Positions 41,042 to 50,934 of a stretch of 64,000 bases of DNA are shown here, piece after piece. Source of the DNA: Bordetella sp. (GTDB lineage Bacteria > Pseudomonadota > Gammaproteobacteria > Burkholderiales > Burkholderiaceae_B). Every line of letters starts with the position of its first letter. The first letter of the stretch is position 1. A program made the translations under genes and the position numbers. The notes below the pieces were generated by a model that had not been told where the DNA came from, did not search any database, and saw only the letters and a program-made list of their open reading frames with translations. Location: positions 581,308 through 645,307 of the forward strand of contig CP063810.1 of NCBI GenBank assembly GCA_022818765.1, given 5' to 3'.

Positions 41042-42328
41042 TCAATAAAATTCAAGACTGGTATATTTATTAATAATACGATTTAAAGAATCTAATAAAC
41101 GTCCATACATTCCATTTCTATCAACGTTTTGAAGGGTTATTAATGGAACGGATTGTAAAATTTTATCATCTAAAATAAATTTTAATATCCCTATTGTTTG
41201 ACCAATTTTTAATGGAGCAAACATTGGATCAATATATTCAATAATCGTATTTATATCATTCTCCCGACCACGTGGAATCACTAACCATAATGAGTTTTTA
41301 GATCCGACAGAAATTTCTTTTAATTTTCCTTGCCATATTCGTGCATTTGCGATTTTCTGATGTTTATTCACAACTGGAATAGAACTAAAATTTTGAAAAC
41401 TCCAATTCAGTAATTTCAAACTTTCTTGGGATCGAGAAAGTTCGCTATCGGATCCTAAAACAACTACTAGGATCCGTCGATCTCCTCTTACTGCTGTTGA
41501 AATAAGACAATAACCTGCTGAATTTGTATGTCCAGTTTTCATGCCATCTATAGTAGGATCAATCCATAATAGTCGATTTCGATTAAACTGAGAAATATTA
41601 TTATAGGTAAATTGTTTTTGTTTATAATAATGAAAAAATTGACTATGTTTTTTTATGAGAGATATCGATAATTTTCCCAAATCATAAGCAGTTGTTAAAT
41701 TTTGAGGATCAGGTAGACCTGTGGAATTTGTAAAACATGTATCATGCATTCCTAGTCGTGTTGCTTCTTGATTCATAAGAGAAACAAATGCGCTTTCACT
41801 GCCCTCTATAGCTTCAGCTAGAGCTACTGAAGCATCATTTCCTGATTGTACAATCATTCCTTGTGTTAGTTCATGCACTGTCACAGAATTTCTAGGTTCA
41901 ATAAACATGCGTGAACCAGTTGTTCGCCAAGCAAAATCTGAGATAGAGATTTTCTGATCCAAAGTTAAACGTTTCCCTTTTAATTCATTAAATACTATAT
42001 ATGCTGTCATTATTTTTGTTAATGAAGCAGGTTCTGATTTTATATTTGGATTAAAAGATGCTATTATCTGCTCACTATTAACATCGAAAACAATCCAAGA
42101 TTTAGCTGTAATTTTAGGGATGGGAATAGAAAAAATTTCACTAATATCAGGAGTTGTTTCGGATTGTTTTAATATTTTTTGAATAAAAGGTTCCTCAATT
42201 TCTATTGGTGCTGAAAAAGCTAGAGAATATTTTGAAACAAAATATACAAATCCTATCAATCCTATTTTTTTAAATAATTCAACAAAATTAAAAACAAAAC
42301 AATTTTTGAAAAAAATGTTATTTTTCAT
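41042..42328 (-). CDS. dacC: D-alanyl-D-alanine carboxypeptidase (penicillin-binding protein 5/6 family)
   Basis: Peptidoglycan DD-carboxypeptidase trimming pentapeptides in the periplasm. A hydrophobic N-terminal signal is followed by SLTK (S102-K105), SGN and the KTG triad in GMKTGHTNSAGYC, then a C-terminal beta domain and a terminal amphipathic segment. 428 residues. Whether it is dacA or dacC by name is uncertain. Confirms that mature cell wall is made. Confidence 0.9.
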   Translation of the reverse strand: MKNNIFFKNCFVFNFVELFKKIGLIGFVYFVSKYSLAFSAPIEIEEPFIQKILKQSETTPDISEIFSIPIPKITAKSWIVFDVNSEQIIASFNPNIKSEPASLTKIMTAYIVFNELKGKRLTLDQKISISDFAWRTTGSRMFIEPRNSVTVHELTQGMIVQSGNDASVALAEAIEGSESAFVSLMNQEATRLGMHDTCFTNSTGLPDPQNLTTAYDLGKLSISLIKKHSQFFHYYKQKQFTYNNISQFNRNRLLWIDPTIDGMKTGHTNSAGYCLISTAVRGDRRILVVVLGSDSELSRSQESLKLLNWSFQNFSSIPVVNKHQKIANARIWQGKLKEISVGSKNSLWLVIPRGRENDINTIIEYIDPMFAPLKIGQTIGILKFILDDKILQSVPLITLQNVDRNGMYGRLLDSLNRIINKYTSLEFY

Positions 42329-42375
42329 TATTATTAAAAGCAGTTAAGAAATTTTTAATAAACAAATAAAATTAG

Positions 42376-42427
42376 TGTCAAATATCCGAATATATAAATA
42401 ATTGATTATTTATATATTCGGATATTT
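42376..42427. promoter_or_regulatory. 22-bp perfect palindrome next to a TTGACA, between dacC and birA
   Basis: Arms 42380-42401 and 42406-42427 are perfectly complementary over 22 bp (core ATCCGAATATATAAATAAT) with a four-base centre. A perfect -35 hexamer (TTGACA on the minus strand, 42376-42381) touches the left arm and could serve dacC with a poor -10 about 15 bases on (TATTAA). T6 ends the repeat on the plus strand, but no plus gene lies upstream. Operator, insulating terminator or perfected palindrome are all possible. Confidence 0.5.
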
Positions 42428-42614
42428 TTTCTAACTTATTCTAAGGTTTCAAGTTTTCACGATTTATTAACTTTTTTAAGAAATTTTGTGATTTTAAAAT
42501 AATATATTTTTTAATTGAATATTTCAAAATATGAAAAAATTCATTTTTATTCTCAATAATCATAAATTGTAAGCTATTTAAAAAATAATAGGACTTTAAT
42601 CAAAGCTATAAAAC

Positions 42615-43498
42615 GTGTCATATTCAAATTCAAACCAATCGACTTTGACATCATCTTCTTTATATTCATTAGATTTATATAGTTCAATGGATATGGAATA
42701 TTTTTTGAGAAAAAATTTACATAATTTTCACAAAATTTCCTGGGTTAATTCTACAAGTTCTACTAACAATAATCTACTAAAACTAGCTCGTTATACCCGC
42801 AGCTATTTAATTAAAAAACCTTGGATTATAGGGGCCTATCATCAAACAGAAGGACGTGGAAGAAATGGTCGTTCCTGGATAAATATTTTTGGAAGCACAC
42901 TCATGTTTTCATGTGCTTTTGATATTAATGTCTCCAGCAATGAAATACCATCTATCTCACCATTTCTTGGATTAATTACCTGTAAAACTCTTCGAGATTT
43001 TTTAGGAAAAATCCAAAAGAACTTCTTTTAAAATGGCCAAACGATATTTTATGGAAAGATAAAAAATTAGCTGGATTACTTGTAGAAACTTTGAAAAATT
43101 CTTCAAAATTTGGATATAGTATCATTATAGGAATTGGCATCAATATTAATAATTCTTCGATCTTATCTAATTTTCTTGGACATTCAATAGCCAATTTATC
43201 TGAAATAACAAACATAAATTCCAGTGGAATTTTTTTAGCTAAATTAGTATGCATGATTGCAAATTCTTGGTTGATAGCTATTTCTGAATTTGAAAAAACA
43301 GGATTTTCCAATTTTTGTCTACAATTTAACAAATTAGATGCTTTATTAAATCGACCAGTTAATGTAATGAATCAAGGAAATATTTTGTATACTGGAATAG
43401 CTCGTGGAGTTGATAAAAGAGGTCAATTAATTCTGCAAACTAAATCAGGATTAAAGTTTATATGTATTGGTGAAATATCAATTCGGATCAAAAAATGA
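42615..43498 (+). CDS. birA: Biotin-[acetyl-CoA-carboxylase] ligase, frameshifted
   Basis: Attaches biotin to the carboxyl carrier protein. A GTG start is assigned; there is no N-terminal DNA-binding domain, so this is the non-regulatory class. The biotin/ATP loop GRGRNGRSW is present, then the frame breaks at A5 43007-43011. One more A gives NPKELLLKWPNDILWKDKKLAGLL, which holds the catalytic KWPND, and the frame runs to TGA at 43498. The restored protein is about 294 residues. Its stop overlaps the coaX start as ATGA. Confidence 0.86.
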
Positions 43499-44327
43499 TA
43501 ATTCTTATTGATTCAGGAAATAGCCGTTTGAAAGCAGGTTGGATCATAGAAAATAATAAAAGTAATAGAACAGTAGTTTCTCGAGAAAAAAACCGCTTAT
43601 TCTAACAAAATTTAATTCAAAAATTTTAAAAAAATGGTTATTAACTTTACCTGAAAAACCATGCTATGCAATTGGTGTAAATGTAGCTGGTAAAAATATG
43701 GAAAAAAATATTACCAAATACTTTATGTTAAATGGATGTTCAATAAAGTGGATATATTCTCAAAAAAAAACATTAGAATTAATTAATGGATATCAAAAAC
43801 CCACTCAATTAGGTGCCGACCGTTGGCTATCTATGTTAGGCGTGTTAACGTACTTCACGAAAGTACATCCACCGTTAATTCTAGCTAGTTTTGGCACAGC
43901 GACAACAATTGATACAATTGGACCAGATAATATTTTTATTGGAGGAATAATTCTTCCTGGAATAACAATGATGTTTAAAATTCTTGCTCAAAATACTGCC
44001 TTACTTCCTAAATTATTTCCAATAAAATCTTTTATAAAACGGGAAAATAGCATTATTTTTCCCGAAAATACAGTTTCGGGAATTTATTCTGGGATCTCAG
44101 CTGCACAAATAGGTTCTCTGTATAATCAATGGTTGATGACACGAAAGATATATAATAAAATTCCCAAGATATGTGTAACAGGTGGAGGATGGGCCAATAT
44201 TGAACATGAATGTTATCGTTTCTTTCAAGAAAGAGATTATTTTCTTAAAAATATTAAACTTTTTCATTATATTGACAGACCTGTTTTAGATGGTTTAGCT
44301 GCTCTAATTTTAAATAAAATTTCATGA
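43495..44327 (+). CDS. coaX: Type III pantothenate kinase, frameshifted
   Basis: First step of CoA synthesis from pantothenate. From ATG 43495 the chain reads IILIDSGNSRLKAGW (phosphate-binding motif), then breaks at A7 43586-43592; one more A opens KKPLILTKF and continues to GADRWLSMLG, SFGTATTIDTI, IGGIILPGI and CVTGGGW, ending 44327. The restored length is about 277. The ATGA overlap with birA and the intact remainder argue that the gene is functional or only recently hit. Complements panB in this window. Confidence 0.86.
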
Positions 44328-44328
44328 A

Positions 44329-44358
44329 TTTTGATGTAAATCATCAAAAATATTTTTT
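44329..44358 (+). terminator. Rho-independent terminator after coaX
   Basis: TTTTGATG and CATCAAAA pair over eight bp with a five-base loop and are followed by ATATTTTTT, two bases after the coaX stop. A typical intrinsic terminator layout for the birA-coaX operon. Confidence 0.65.
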
Positions 44359-44372
44359 CTTCAAAAAAATTA

Positions 44373-44398
44373 ATTTTAATATTGCTTGATATTAAAAT
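44373..44398. terminator. Second hairpin in the coaX/clsB convergent gap
   Basis: ATTTTAATAT and its complement form a 10-bp stem (plus a T-G pair) around a short loop. AT-only. It may act as the terminator for clsB, which converges from the right, or as a backup. Confidence 0.35.
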
Positions 44399-44513
44399 CA
44401 GTCAAGATTTCTTGTTAAAAATTATTAAACTTATTAATACATCAAAATTTTTATTAGCTATTATATGGTTTTAGTTTTGAATAGAAATCAACTAATAAAC
44501 ATATTAATATTGT

Positions 44514-45740
44514 TCAATAATCATTTGTACTACCTGTCAACGAAATTCCAAAACGGAACATTCTATAAGAAAACGCATCAACAATCCTATGCAGAACACC
44601 ACGATGCTCATAAGTTATCTGTTCCACATGATGTCCACCGTTTTGAATTGCGACTTCTAATTCATGTTTTAAATTTTCTACAAATAATTGATCGTCAACA
44701 ATAACATTTGCTTCCCTCGCTAACAATAAACTAAACGGATCTAAATTAGAGGAACCAATAAATCCAATATTATCAATAACAGCAACTTTAGCATGAAGAA
44801 TACTTGGCATATACTCGTATATTTCAACACCACTAAGAAAAAGTTGTCTATAAATTGCTCGTGTAGCACGGTATTGCATACGATATTCAGCTTTTCCTTG
44901 AAGCAATAAACGCACTCTGACACCTCTTGATACTGCTAACGCTAATTCTTTAATAAATTTTTCTCTAGGAAGAAAATAAGCATTTGCTATAATAATTTCA
45001 TTATGAGCTTCCTTAATTGCATGTAGATACACACGTTCGAAAGTTTGTCTATATCGAATATTATCACGCAATACTAATGCTGCTTTTTGACAATTTAATT
45101 GTTTTTCATTAGTTTTTATATCATGGCGAGACCTTAAAAATTTCATATATCGCCATACAGAAGATTTGAAATGTAATTTTGTCCAATTTAAACCTAACCA
45201 CAATCTATCTTGTGCATGAACAACATAATAAACTAAAGGACCTTTGATTTTCACTGCAAAATCGAGTTTTTGAACTGTCAAATTAGAATTTGAATTAGAA
45301 TCTTCAGTTTGATCAAAATTACCAGAAATATTAATTCCACCAATGAAAGCTTCATTTGAATCTATGACTGTAACTTTTCTATGTAATCTTCGAAGGCGCC
45401 TGCGTGATGGAATAAATCTTCCTAAATATCTTGGTTCAGGACGATAAATACGACATTGGACTCCTGCTGAAGATAATCTTTTGCTAATCAAAGTTGCTGT
45501 GGATAAACAACCAAACCCATCCAGTACAACACGAACCTTTACATTTCTATATGCTGCATTTTCTAAACTTTTTAAAACCTTTAATCCAATTTTATCTAAG
45601 CAGAATATATAGGTTTCTAAATGAATGCTAATCTCAGCTGAGTCAATTGAAGAACAAAGTGCAGAAAAGAAGTTAACTCCATTTAACAATGTTAAAGAGT
45701 TTCCACTTGTCCAGTTTAATTGATCTATTTCACCTTTCAC
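44514..45740 (-). CDS. clsB: Cardiolipin synthase ClsB-like phospholipase D family protein
   Basis: Phospholipase D superfamily enzyme making cardiolipin at the inner membrane. 408 residues with two HKD motifs, HRKVTVIDSNEAFIGG and HAKVAVIDNIGFIGSSNLDPFSL. No N-terminal membrane helices, as expected for ClsB. In Bordetella it is separated from aspS by two genes (a nudix hydrolase and an endonuclease/exonuclease family gene), both gone here. Confidence 0.9.
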   Translation of the reverse strand: MKGEIDQLNWTSGNSLTLLNGVNFFSALCSSIDSAEISIHLETYIFCLDKIGLKVLKSLENAAYRNVKVRVVLDGFGCLSTATLISKRLSSAGVQCRIYRPEPRYLGRFIPSRRRLRRLHRKVTVIDSNEAFIGGINISGNFDQTEDSNSNSNLTVQKLDFAVKIKGPLVYYVVHAQDRLWLGLNWTKLHFKSSVWRYMKFLRSRHDIKTNEKQLNCQKAALVLRDNIRYRQTFERVYLHAIKEAHNEIIIANAYFLPREKFIKELALAVSRGVRVRLLLQGKAEYRMQYRATRAIYRQLFLSGVEIYEYMPSILHAKVAVIDNIGFIGSSNLDPFSLLLAREANVIVDDQLFVENLKHELEVAIQNGGHHVEQITYEHRGVLHRIVDAFSYRMFRFGISLTGSTNDY

Positions 45741-45774
45741 AACAATCGCAATTCTATTTAGATATGAGAAGATA

Positions 45775-47548
45775 TTAACAATGAATATTTAATTCATTCA
45801 ATTGATTTTCATCAACAATAGATGGAGCTTGTGTTAATAAACATTGTGTTCGTTGAGTTTTTGGAAATGCAATTACATCACGAATTGAATCAGAAAATGA
45901 TATCATTGAAACGATTCTATCTAAACCAAAGGCTATACCACCATGAGGTGGTGCTCCATATTTCAAAGCATTTAATAAAAACCCAAATTTTTTTTTGGAG
46001 TCTATTTCATCTATTTTTAATGCTCGAAAAACTTTATTTTGAACGTTTTCTTTATGAATTCGCACAGATCCGCCTCCAATCTCACAACCATTTAAAACCA
46101 TATCGTATGCTTTAGAAAAAACTTTATCTGGGTTTGTTTCTAAAAATTTTCATGTCCATCTTTTGGACTAGTAAAAGGATGATGAGCAGGAACATATTTT
46201 TCATTATCTTCATCAAAATCGAACATAGGAAAATCAATTACCCAAACTGGTTTCCAAGTTTCAGATACTAAACCTGTTTTCTTTCCAAATTCAGAATGAC
46301 CTATTTTTATTCGCAATGCTCCAATTGCATTATTTACTATTTTAGCTTTATCAGCACCAAAGAAGATCATATCACCATTTTTACATTTAGTAAGTTTTGC
46401 TAATTTAAAAAGGAAATCATCACTTAAATTTTTATTATTGGAGATTGTAATCCCATACGACCTTTTTCTAAATCATTGATTTTAATATACGCTAAACCAT
46501 TTGCTCCGTATATACGAACAAATTTTGTATAAGTTTCAATATCGTTTCGAGATATATTCGCTACACCATCTGGTATACATAGAGCAACAACACGACCATT
46601 TGACAAAGCAGCAGCTCTAGAAAAAATCTTGAATTCAACATTCCGAGAAATTTCAGTAATATCTGTAAATTCCAAATTAATGCGAAGATCAGGTGTATCG
46701 GATCCATAACGTTCAATAGATTCTGACCATGTAATTACTGGAAAGGGGAGGGGAAGATTAATATTTTTTACTTTTTTAAAAATATAACGAATCATATTTT
46801 CGAAAATTTCTCGAATTTCAGATTCATCTAAAAATGACATTTCACAATCTATTTGTGTAAATTCTGGTTGACGATCAGCCCTCAAATCTTCATCTCGAAA
46901 ACATTTAGTTATTTGATAGTAACGATCAAAACCTGCGATCATTAACATTTGTTTAAATAATTGAGGTGATTGAGGTAAAGCAAAGAAGTTGCCTGGATTT
47001 ATACGAGATGGTACTAAATAATCTCTTGCTCCTTCAGGTGTGCTTTTAGTTAAAGTTGGAGTTTCAATATCGATAAAGCCAAGATTATCAAGGAATTCCC
47101 TAGCACTTTTTGCAACATGATATCGCAACATTAAGTTATATTGCATCTTTGGTCTTCTAAGATCTAACACTCTATGAGTTAATCTTGTTGTTTCAGATAA
47201 ATTATCATCATCAAGTTGAAATGGAAGTGCTATTGATGTGTTTAAAACTTCTATCTCTTTACATAAAACCTCTATCTCACCTGATTGCAAATCAATATTG
47301 ACAGTCCCTTTCGGACGTAATTGAACTAAACCTACAATTTTTAAACAATATTCATTCCTAAGATCTTCGGCTATAAGAAATGCTTCTCTATTATCAGGAT
47401 GAAAAATCACCTGAACTAATCCTGTTCGATCACGTAAATCAATAAAAATTACACCACCATGATCACGGCGACGATTTACCCAACCACACAACGAAATTGT
47501 TTGACCTAAATAATCACGGCAAACTTTTCCCGTGTAGCAAGTTCGCAT
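45775..47548 (-). CDS. aspS: Aspartyl-tRNA synthetase, two frameshifts
   Basis: Class II synthetase charging tRNA-Asp. Reading from 47548: the OB-fold anticodon domain, motif 2 region [23 protein letters not shown], and the GAD insert. Two one-base losses interrupt it: the T5 run 46429-46433 and the A5 run 46142-46146 (plus strand). Restoring both gives [16 protein letters not shown] and [24 protein letters not shown], with motif 3 [11 protein letters not shown] intact, ending at 45775. The restored chain is about 592 residues, a normal length. No duplicate aspS is in the window; the enzyme should be essential. Confidence 0.92.
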
Positions 47549-47885
47549 AAAAAACTCCTATTATTTTTTAATTCAAATGAAGATAATACATGAAAAGATT
47601 TTAATCTTCTTAGAATTCATAATACACAGTGTTGTGAATTCCCAATTCAATAATAAAGTTCAAGATAAACAATCTTAATTAATATATTATCTTAAATATG
47701 CATTAAATTTAATTTCATTTTAATAAAAAAATTGAATCTGGAAAATAATTTTCAAAAATTAGTTTTTTTGAAACATTCATAAAAATATCAATAATTAGTT
47801 GATATTAAAAATAAAGCATAAAACATCCTATACATTGAAAGGTATTCAATATAATTTTTAAAAAACTATCATTTTAGTGTGGTTT
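47549..47885. other. Intergenic region antiporter/aspS with a G-U-paired hairpin
   Basis: 337 bases with no recognisable gene. At 47613-47641 a 13-bp hairpin with a three-base loop (ACA) starts and ends with GAATTC; two of its pairs are G-U in plus-strand RNA and would be A-C mismatches in minus-strand RNA. A smaller AAGATT/AATCTT stem lies at about 47596-47609 and, read on the minus strand, is followed by TTC, a weak terminator candidate for the antiporter gene. DUF502 and FmdB-like genes that neighbour aspS in relatives are absent. Confidence 0.45.
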
Positions 47886-49173
47886 TTATATTGGAATTAA
47901 AAACATTAATGCTGCAATTAAAGTAGGAAATAAACTGGATATAAATAAACGATAAGCTGAAATATTATTGTTGGGAAAATAAGTTTTTAATAGTGAAAAT
48001 CCTGCAGGATTTGGTGCATTAGCAATAATTGTTAATCCTCCGCCTGTTACAGCCCCTGTCACCAACATATATCGCCATATATCGCTAGTATTATTTACTA
48101 ATGATCCAAGATAAGTTAAAGCTGCATTATCGATAATGCTTGTTAAAAATGCTATGCCACAAAATAATAAAAACGGTTCTAATTTTTCGAGATAATCTTG
48201 CAACCACCATTGTTGCATTCCACCAAGGATTATTAATCCAACAAGAAAAAATGCAACCATTAAACTTTCTTTAATTAACAATGAATTTTGATATTGTTTA
48301 TAAGCTTCTGAAAAACCAATAAACATAATGAGTAAACCCATAAAAATAGTTGGATAACTAGAGCTTAATATTATACTAACAAGAAAAAAAGGTGAATAAA
48401 AATAATAAAATAAGGAATTTTTAGTTCCTTTGCTGTTTTTTGATACTTGCATAACGATTGTTGATTTATGTTAGGATAACAAACTAAAGAAACGCGATAT
48501 ATGTATGTTAATATTGACGCGTTTAAAAAAACTGCTAGAATGGCTCGCCATCCCAAGTTTGAAATCATAAAGCTTGTTTTCCAAGAAAAGGTATTTGCAA
48601 CCATTAATACAGGTGGTGCTGCATATGATGTTAAAACCCCCCAATAGAAACATTTACAAATAGCACAGCTATAGTTAAATATTTAAAATGAATTTTTCTG
48701 TTTTCATGAAAATAATAATCACGCAAAAACATAGCAGCTAATGTCATAGCAGCTGGTTCAGTAATAAGAGAACCACTTAATGGAATAATAGACATTACTA
48801 AAAAAAAATTTGATAACTCATTTTTAATTGGCAATATTTTACAAAATAATTTGACTATTTTTCGACAAAAATCAAATATTGGGTAGCTACCTGCAACAAT
48901 CATTATTGAAAAAATAAACATAGGTTCTGTGAATTTTTGTGAATTTATATATAGAATCGTATGTTCTAGACCTTCTATAAAAATAAAAAATGCAATCAAA
49001 ATTAAAGCCCATATACCAAATACAATCTCTATTTCTGATAACGAATGCCAGATTCCAGAATGGATTCCTCCTCGTTTAGAAAGTTTTGAAAAGATAGAAA
49101 TAGAAAAAGTATGAATCACAGCAAGTATAAGCAATACACTAGCAATAAATTCAATCCTAAACATTTTTTTCAA
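47886..49173 (-). CDS. Putative Na+/H+ antiporter, two frameshifts
   Basis: Polytopic membrane protein of the putative Na+/H+ antiporter family related to ion/arsenical transporters (Na_H_antiport_3-like; family name from memory). Conserved pieces are SLITEPAAMTLAAM, LTSYAAPPVLMVA, TSIIDNAALTYLGSLV and GGGLTIIANAPNPAGFSLL. The gene is broken at the C6 run 48637-48642 and at the A7 run 48384-48390 (plus strand); one extra base at each yields one frame of about 429 residues ending at 47886. It may be a decaying transporter or an artefact like the others. Confidence 0.75.
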
Positions 49174-49708
49174 CCTAATAAGTTATTAATTAAATTTAAA
49201 TTTGAAAATGATGACATTTTTGATATAGAAATCACCTTAAAAATAGGTGAGTTTTAGAATAAACAATAGCTTTTAATATTGAAATAAAAAAGATTCATAG
49301 TATATTTAATCCGCTTTTTTTTGTAAAAAGTAATATAATTTACAATTGGAAAGACTAATCAAATTATTCAGTTAATTACTGTATTAAAATTTACTAGTTG
49401 ATGAAACATACCTATAATCAAGAGATATCAATATCTACGAATAAATAATTATTTAAATCTATTTTTTAACAAAGTTCTTTCATAAAAATTTTAGTATAAT
49501 GTGCGACCGGTCCCTTCGTCGTTTAATCGATTAATAATAACCAAATTTTTCGATAATGAAATTTTAATAATGATTATATAAATGATTTATTATAAATGCT
49601 GAAAAATTTTCATATAAAATTCTTTTGCATTTTTTATACTAATAGAAAGATATTATTGAAGTATGAAGGGATTCTTCCTTAGGTTTTTCTTTTTCTAAAA
49701 CTCACTTC
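49174..49708. other. 535-base region antiporter/aminotransferase
   Basis: No protein-coding frame is recognised. It holds a short TCACCT/AGGTGA hairpin near 49230-49248, a TTGTAAA/TTTACAA stem near 49321-49352, and a TATAAT followed by a locally GC-rich stretch at about 49496-49523 (listed separately). It contains the divergent promoters of the flanking genes. Confidence 0.5.
49496..49523 (+). promoter_or_regulatory. -10 box, GC-rich discriminator and tRNA-Glu-like 5' end
   Basis: TATAAT (49496-49501) is followed by GTGCGACCG and then GTCCCTTCGTC at 49511-49521, which resembles the first bases of bacterial tRNA-Glu. GC-rich discriminators are typical of stable RNA promoters. The rest of a tRNA does not follow: the sequence becomes AT-rich without an anticodon arm or CCA end. 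I read it as a possible promoter plus 5' stump of a deleted tRNA, or a leader of the next gene. Confidence 0.35.
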
Positions 49709-50908
49709 ATGGATAATTTTGTAATACCAGAATGCACTTTTTCCGAGCGTTCAAAACAGCTCACCAATTCTGCAATTCGCAGAATTCTCAAAGTAACTGA
49801 AAGTCCCAAAACCATTTCTTTTGCAGGAGGATTGCCAGCTCCAAAAGGATTTCCTGTTACTGTTATACAATCAGCTTTCAATAAAGTTTTAAGTCAAAAT
49901 GGATATACTGCATTACAATATAGCCCAACAGAAGGCTACTATCCTTTGCGTGAATGGATTGCAAATGAAGCAAGTCAATTCTGTAATTGTTCTATTAAAC
50001 CAGAACAAATTCTCATTGTATCTGGTTCTCAACAAGCGCTTGATTTGTTAAGCAAAATATTCATTGATCACGGCAGCAATATACTTATTGAGAATCCTAG
50101 TTATATTGGAGCACTTCAATCTTTTAATCTTTACAAACCAAATTATATTCCATTGCCTACTGATAATGATGGATTAATTTCTGATTCCATTACGCCTGAT
50201 TTAGCAAAAATATGTCGTTTTCTATACGTTCTGCCAAATTTTCAAAATCCCACTGGACAGACTCTAAATTTTTATCGTCGTGTTCACTTGGTAAAATTAT
50301 CTGAACAGTTTCAGTTTCCTATTATTGAAGATGATCCTTATGGTGATCTTCGCTTTATAGGAACTCCACAACCTACCCTTTTCAGTTTATCGAATAAATA
50401 TGGTGGAAATATTATTCACCTAGGTTCTTTCTCAAAAATTTTAGCTCCTGGTTTGAGATTAGGATACATTCTTGCTTCAAAACATGTTATTGATAAATTA
50501 GTTCAAGCTAAACAAGCAACGGATCTTCACACGTCAACATTAACACAAATGGCTGTATATGAAATTTTAAAAACAGGCTTTATTAAAAAGCATTTAACAA
50601 ATATAAGACAAATTTATCGAGAACAAAGTATTAGTATGATAAATACTATGGAAAAAAAATTTCCAAAAGAAGTTAGTTGGACAAGACCAGAAGGTGGAAT
50701 GTTTTTATGGGTGACATTGCCTACCCAAATAAATAGTACAAAGCTTTTAAAAAAAGCTATTGAAAAAAATGTTGTTTTTGTACCAGGAGAATTTTTTTAT
50801 TCCGAAAAGAGCTTAACAAATACTTTACGCCTTAGTTTTTCTACAGTTCCTGAAGAAAAAATTCTTGAAGGTATTTCTATACTTGGAAAGTTACTTGATG
50901 AATATTGA
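49709..50908 (+). CDS. PLP-dependent class I/II aminotransferase (2-aminoadipate/aromatic type)
   Basis: 399-residue fold type I aminotransferase without the GntR domain of MocR regulators. Motifs: TISFAGGLPAP, LQYSPTEGYYPLREW, SGSQQALDL, LPNFQNPTG, EDDPYGDLRF, and Schiff-base lysine in GSFSKILAPGLRLGY. Related enzymes have broad specificity for aromatic, branched or aminoadipate substrates; in a reduced genome it could serve several pathways (inference). Stands alone upstream of ubiA, 26 bases apart. Confidence 0.85.
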   Translation: MDNFVIPECTFSERSKQLTNSAIRRILKVTESPKTISFAGGLPAPKGFPVTVIQSAFNKVLSQNGYTALQYSPTEGYYPLREWIANEASQFCNCSIKPEQILIVSGSQQALDLLSKIFIDHGSNILIENPSYIGALQSFNLYKPNYIPLPTDNDGLISDSITPDLAKICRFLYVLPNFQNPTGQTLNFYRRVHLVKLSEQFQFPIIEDDPYGDLRFIGTPQPTLFSLSNKYGGNIIHLGSFSKILAPGLRLGYILASKHVIDKLVQAKQATDLHTSTLTQMAVYEILKTGFIKKHLTNIRQIYREQSISMINTMEKKFPKEVSWTRPEGGMFLWVTLPTQINSTKLLKKAIEKNVVFVPGEFFYSEKSLTNTLRLSFSTVPEEKILEGISILGKLLDEY

Positions 50909-50934
50909 TCTTCAAATTTAATTAAGAGTTAATT

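Noticed and set aside
43586..43592. Poly-A transcriptional slippage as the general rescue mechanism
   Set aside because: Plausible for A7 in coaX or T8 in tatC, but runs of three to five bases and the G runs are too short or of the wrong type for the mechanism known from insect endosymbionts.
44465..44704. Plus-strand open frame of 79 codons overlapping the 3' end of clsB
   Set aside because: It is antisense to conserved clsB sequence and has no recognisable features; a shadow frame.
49230..49248. TCACCT/AGGTGA hairpin as a riboswitch
   Set aside because: Only six base pairs with no surrounding conserved elements; insufficient for any known riboswitch class.
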